A DNA stretch of 64,000 nucleotides from Rugamonas aquatica. Lineage in GTDB: Bacteria > Pseudomonadota > Gammaproteobacteria > Burkholderiales > Burkholderiaceae_D. The DNA lies in assembly GCF_009380215.1 (NCBI RefSeq), contig NZ_WHUG01000009.1:62001-126000 (forward strand), given 5' to 3'. Of the stretch, positions 61,352-64,000 are shown one piece after another (position 1 is the stretch's first letter; every line of letters begins with the position of its first letter). Position numbers and translations under genes: made by a program. The notes under the pieces are model-generated. The model made no database searches. It saw only the letters and a list, made by a program, of their open reading frames with translations, and was not told the DNA's origin.

Positions 61352-63202
61352 CTATCTCGCAGCGTCTTCCGCCGTCGACGGCATCTCGGTCTCACCGGGA
61401 GGCAGCTCTGTCATCCCCGCGACTTCGCCGGAAAGCGCGTGCGTGCCGCCGTACAGTATGCGCGCCGCCTCGGCGATGCGCCGTTCGCGCGCGCGCACAT
61501 ACACGGCCGTGGTCTCCATACTGGCGTGTCCCAACATTTCCTGCACCACGTAGGGATCCACGCCGCCCTCCACCGCCAGCATGCCGAACGTATGGCGGAG
61601 TCCATGGGGAGCCAGTCCCAGCAGTCGTGCCAGCTCGGTCGGATCGACTCCTACCGGCGCGCCGCCCACGCTCGACAGATCGCGAAGCACCCGCTGCACC
61701 GCACCGACCACCACGTCGTATATCGCATTCGGCGTATAGCCGGGGGTCCCCTTTAGATGGCGTTGCTGCGCTGCCCTGGTTGCCGGCACGGTAACCGGCG
61801 ACAGCAACGGACGGCTGCTGACCGCGTCGCCGAAGTCCTCGCCCAGATCGGCCCAGTGCGCTTGCAGCGCTGCGACTGCGCGGCCGCTGACCGGCACCTG
61901 ACGGCGCTTGCGCCCCTTGCCCAGCACCTTCAGCAGCCACACGCCCGGCACCTGGCGGCTGGGCGTGAGCTGGTCGCGCCGCGCCACCACGACTTCGGCG
62001 CGCCGCAGGCCCGAATCGCCCAGCAACAGCAGCGTCGCCAACGCCACCCGGTCCTGCGCCTGTTTGCGCACTTGGGCGCGCTGCTCCAGGCGACCGATCA
62101 GCAGCTCCCACGTCTCCGGGGCCAGCGCCTTCTGCACCTGCAGGCGATCGATATCGGTGTCCACCGCCGGGTCCTTCACCGCTGACCACGGATTACCCAG
62201 CAGGTAGCGTACGCGGTGCAGGTATTCGAACGCGGCGCGCAGTACCAGCACTGCGTATTTGCGGCTGCTGGCAGCCATAGGTTCGCTAGCGAACGGCCGC
62301 CAGCGCACGCTGCCGCGTGGAGCGCGATCGCCACAGAACCCGGGGTCCGGATTCTCAAGAAAACGCACATAGGCCTTACAGTCGTCCACCAGCAGTGACG
62401 ACAGCGGCTTGCGCGCCACCACCACGCTCCAGAGCACCAATCTTTCGAGCTCGCGCCGATAGGCACGCATGGTGTGCGGGCGGTCGGCATAGTCGGACAG
62501 ATAGCATCCGATGGCCTGCAGATCGTTGCGCGCCGAGATGAAACAAAACGCTGTCGCGCGCAGCAGGCCACGCGATCCATCCAAATCGGAGGGCAAGGAG
62601 AAGGTACCCAGCGGCTGCAAGGCGTCTTCCCTCAACGGCAGCAGCGGCAGCTCGCCTGCCAGCGGCAATGTCCGGGCATCGCCGCGAACCGCTCCCAGCC
62701 GATCCGCCTGTCGTTCCAGCCAGTTCAACAGGACATCGGCCCGTCCCTGACCGACGCGGGGGATGCGGCGCCACCAGCCAGGTCCGCGGCGATTAATCAT
62801 GGCCACCAGCTGGCCCAGCGTGACGACACCCTCCCCGCGCAGCGCCGCGGTCAGCCGCGGCCGGAACCACTTGCCCACCGGTTCGTCCGGCGCAGGCAGT
62901 GGAGCGGGCAGGTCGACGGCCTGGATCAGGATTTCCAGCACCGCCGGCGTAATGGTGCCGCGCCGGGCCCCGCCCAGGGCCGTGGCGAAGTGCGGGTTGT
63001 GGCCGATGGCCTGCTCCACCAGCGTGTCGCGCATTTGCAGCAGAAACGACTCGAGGCCCCCTTCCAGCTGCGGACTGTCCTCGCTGTAGTACAGGTCGGC
63101 GATACGCGATACCGGCACCTTCAGGCAAAACGCCCGCAGGGCCGTATAGTCGGCGCGCGTGTAGCTCACCTTCGGAAGAATGATCTGCAGGTTCTGGCTC
63201 AT
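61352..63202 (-). CDS. DUF3701-type tyrosine recombinase
   Basis: A 616-residue site-specific integrase. The N-terminal ~160 residues follow the DUF3701 pattern ([35 protein letters not shown]). The C-terminal catalytic core is complete: Arg in [17 protein letters not shown] and [13 protein letters not shown] with catalytic Tyr568. DUF3701 recombinases are common on plasmids and islands of Burkholderiales. The gene precedes the STAND gene on the same strand. Its start overlaps a stop of a smaller frame upstream (ATGA). It could mobilise the defence gene as a cassette (inference). Confidence 0.88.
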   Translation of the reverse strand: MSQNLQIILPKVSYTRADYTALRAFCLKVPVSRIADLYYSEDSPQLEGGLESFLLQMRDTLVEQAIGHNPHFATALGGARRGTITPAVLEILIQAVDLPAPLPAPDEPVGKWFRPRLTAALRGEGVVTLGQLVAMINRRGPGWWRRIPRVGQGRADVLLNWLERQADRLGAVRGDARTLPLAGELPLLPLREDALQPLGTFSLPSDLDGSRGLLRATAFCFISARNDLQAIGCYLSDYADRPHTMRAYRRELERLVLWSVVVARKPLSSLLVDDCKAYVRFLENPDPGFCGDRAPRGSVRWRPFASEPMAASSRKYAVLVLRAAFEYLHRVRYLLGNPWSAVKDPAVDTDIDRLQVQKALAPETWELLIGRLEQRAQVRKQAQDRVALATLLLLGDSGLRRAEVVVARRDQLTPSRQVPGVWLLKVLGKGRKRRQVPVSGRAVAALQAHWADLGEDFGDAVSSRPLLSPVTVPATRAAQQRHLKGTPGYTPNAIYDVVVGAVQRVLRDLSSVGGAPVGVDPTELARLLGLAPHGLRHTFGMLAVEGGVDPYVVQEMLGHASMETTAVYVRARERRIAEAARILYGGTHALSGEVAGMTELPPGETEMPSTAEDAAR

Positions 63203-63567
63203 CGGACGTTCGGCCTGTTCGCGGGCATGATCGCCACCTTAGCGTCGATGGCCCGCAACGAAGGGCTCAGCGCCCTCGTCGAGGCACAGCGTCCCTTGCG
63301 CCGCCAGGATGCAACCGTCGACTTGCTCCAGCTGGTCGGTGGGACACCAACCGTTGGTGCAGGAGCCGCCAAGCCGCTGCCCAGCCAGGCGCTGCGTGTC
63401 GCTGGGGATACCGTCGGGGGAGCGACGCGCGTGATTCTCCAGCCGGCGTCTTGCGAAGTGGTCGAATCCGGCGTGGACGCGATACCGTCCTCGCGCGCAT
63501 CGCCACCACTCGCTCGAAGGTGGCCGGCTGCGCCGTCGTCATACAGTCGTCCATGATTTCGTTGCAT
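63199..63567 (-). CDS. Possible small gene upstream of the integrase
   Basis: A 122-codon frame whose stop overlaps the integrase start as ATGA, the kind of junction seen at genuine boundaries in this window. The C-terminal part ([19 protein letters not shown]) looks helical, but the N-terminus is poor; an alternative frame ([17 protein letters not shown]) is more protein-like before about 63470. Either a gene with a frameshift or a chance frame. Confidence 0.35.
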   Translation of the reverse strand: MQRNHGRLYDDGAAGHLRASGGDAREDGIASTPDSTTSQDAGWRITRVAPPTVSPATRSAWLGSGLAAPAPTVGVPPTSWSKSTVASWRRKGRCASTRALSPSLRAIDAKVAIMPANRPNVR

Positions 63568-63865
63568 CTACTCTCCATGCCGCAGCCGCCGCGCCTCCGC
63601 AGGGACCTGCTTAGCGGGCGGTGGCCGACGCGCCCGATCAGCCTACAGTATACCCAGTCTTCCCTGCACTCAATCATTTCCTCGCGCTAAGGGACCTGGT
63701 CCGTGCTGGCATTCGGTGGCCAGCGTTTCGTCTGCCCGCCATGGGCTTCCTGCCGGCCTCTCCTTCCGCGTCGGCGGACACGGCCAAAATCAATCCCGGC
63801 TGCGGCATCGCAAGCAGACCCGCCCGTGCCGCGATTACGCTGTGTGTGCCGGGTATCCTCCGATT

Positions 63866-64000
63866 ATGCAGATCAAGGCGCGACAAAAGAGGCGTGCAAC
63901 CGTGGACTTCGAACATTTACTTCTGCTGGCGATCATGAACTGGCAAATGTCGCTGGCGCTGATCCTGCTGGCGATTATGCCGGCCGGGCACCACATTGAA
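63866..64000 (+). CDS. Start of a membrane-protein gene running off the window
   Basis: A frame of 45 codons, open to the end, beginning MQIKARQKRRATVDFEHLL and entering a hydrophobic segment LLLLAIMNWQMSLALILLA. Possibly GTG 63902 is the true start. The product would be a membrane protein, but not enough is visible to assign a family. Confidence 0.4.
   Translation, partial: MQIKARQKRRATVDFEHLLLLAIMNWQMSLALILLAIMPAGHHIE

Overview
This window is a high-GC stretch of proteobacterial DNA, most likely from a betaproteobacterium of the Oxalobacteraceae or Burkholderiales type (Massilia, Duganella or Janthinobacterium-like). That placement is an inference from codon use, gene families and protein style; there is no rRNA or tRNA marker. 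It looks like part of a large mobile element, either a megaplasmid or an integrative conjugative element (ICE). It carries a relaxase/coupling-protein transfer block, an FlhDC-type regulator pair, several tyrosine-recombinase genes, many small co-directional hypothetical genes, and its own nucleotide and DNA metabolism.

Layout. 0.6-7.5 kb (minus strand): a class Ia ribonucleotide reductase operon (nrdA, nrdB) with two paralogous cysteine-rich proteins and two other small proteins. 7.7-12.7 kb: an intergenic structured element, two lipoprotein genes (the first broken at a G-run), a NucS-like nuclease, a frameshifted gene and a small membrane protein. 13.0-18.8 kb (minus): a tightly overlapped six-gene operon (KASIII-like synthase, NAD-dependent reductase, metallo-beta-lactamase-fold hydrolase, F390-synthetase/CapK-type adenylating enzyme, PAP2 phosphatase, sterol-desaturase-family oxygenase), which looks like an uncharacterised lipid-type pathway. 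19.0-24.4 kb (minus): transfer genes (DUF4400 protein, TraD coupling protein, TraI_2/MobH-type relaxase) behind an flhDC-like regulator pair. 24.5-31.8 kb (minus): a chain of small genes with a DUF932 gene (interrupted by an amber codon) and a primase-like gene, ending in an intrinsic terminator before flhD. 31.9-32.1 kb: second copy of the structured element. 32.3-38.2 kb (plus): a DUF1845-like ICE gene, small genes, then three tyrosine-recombinase-like genes and a DUF1173 gene. 38.4-41.0 kb (minus): a family A DNA polymerase. 41.2-44.9 kb: a GIY-YIG nuclease, small membrane proteins, a partial tandem duplication and a lipoprotein. 45.0-50.0 kb (plus): a metal-binding Gp3/RDF-like protein with SbcD-like and SbcC-like genes. 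50.3-54.2 kb: a secreted protein next to a zincin (HELGH) protein and other small secreted or membrane proteins. 54.7-57.2 kb: transposase remnant and an AT-rich island of three secreted proteins including a bulb-type lectin. 57.5-63.2 kb (minus): an Avs-like STAND NTPase with an Mrr-like N-terminus, behind a DUF3701-type integrase.

How it may work together (inference): RNR, DNA polymerase, primase-like protein and SbcCD could support replication or repair of the incoming element; FlhDC-like proteins probably activate transfer; the recombinase-like genes and RDF-like protein may control integration; the STAND protein, NucS-like nuclease, lectin and zincin are accessory defence or competition functions. 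The least explained features are the six-gene KASIII operon, the twice-occurring structured element with a compensatory base-pair change, the cluster of degenerate recombinases, and several enzymes that keep their fold but lack family-typical catalytic residues.
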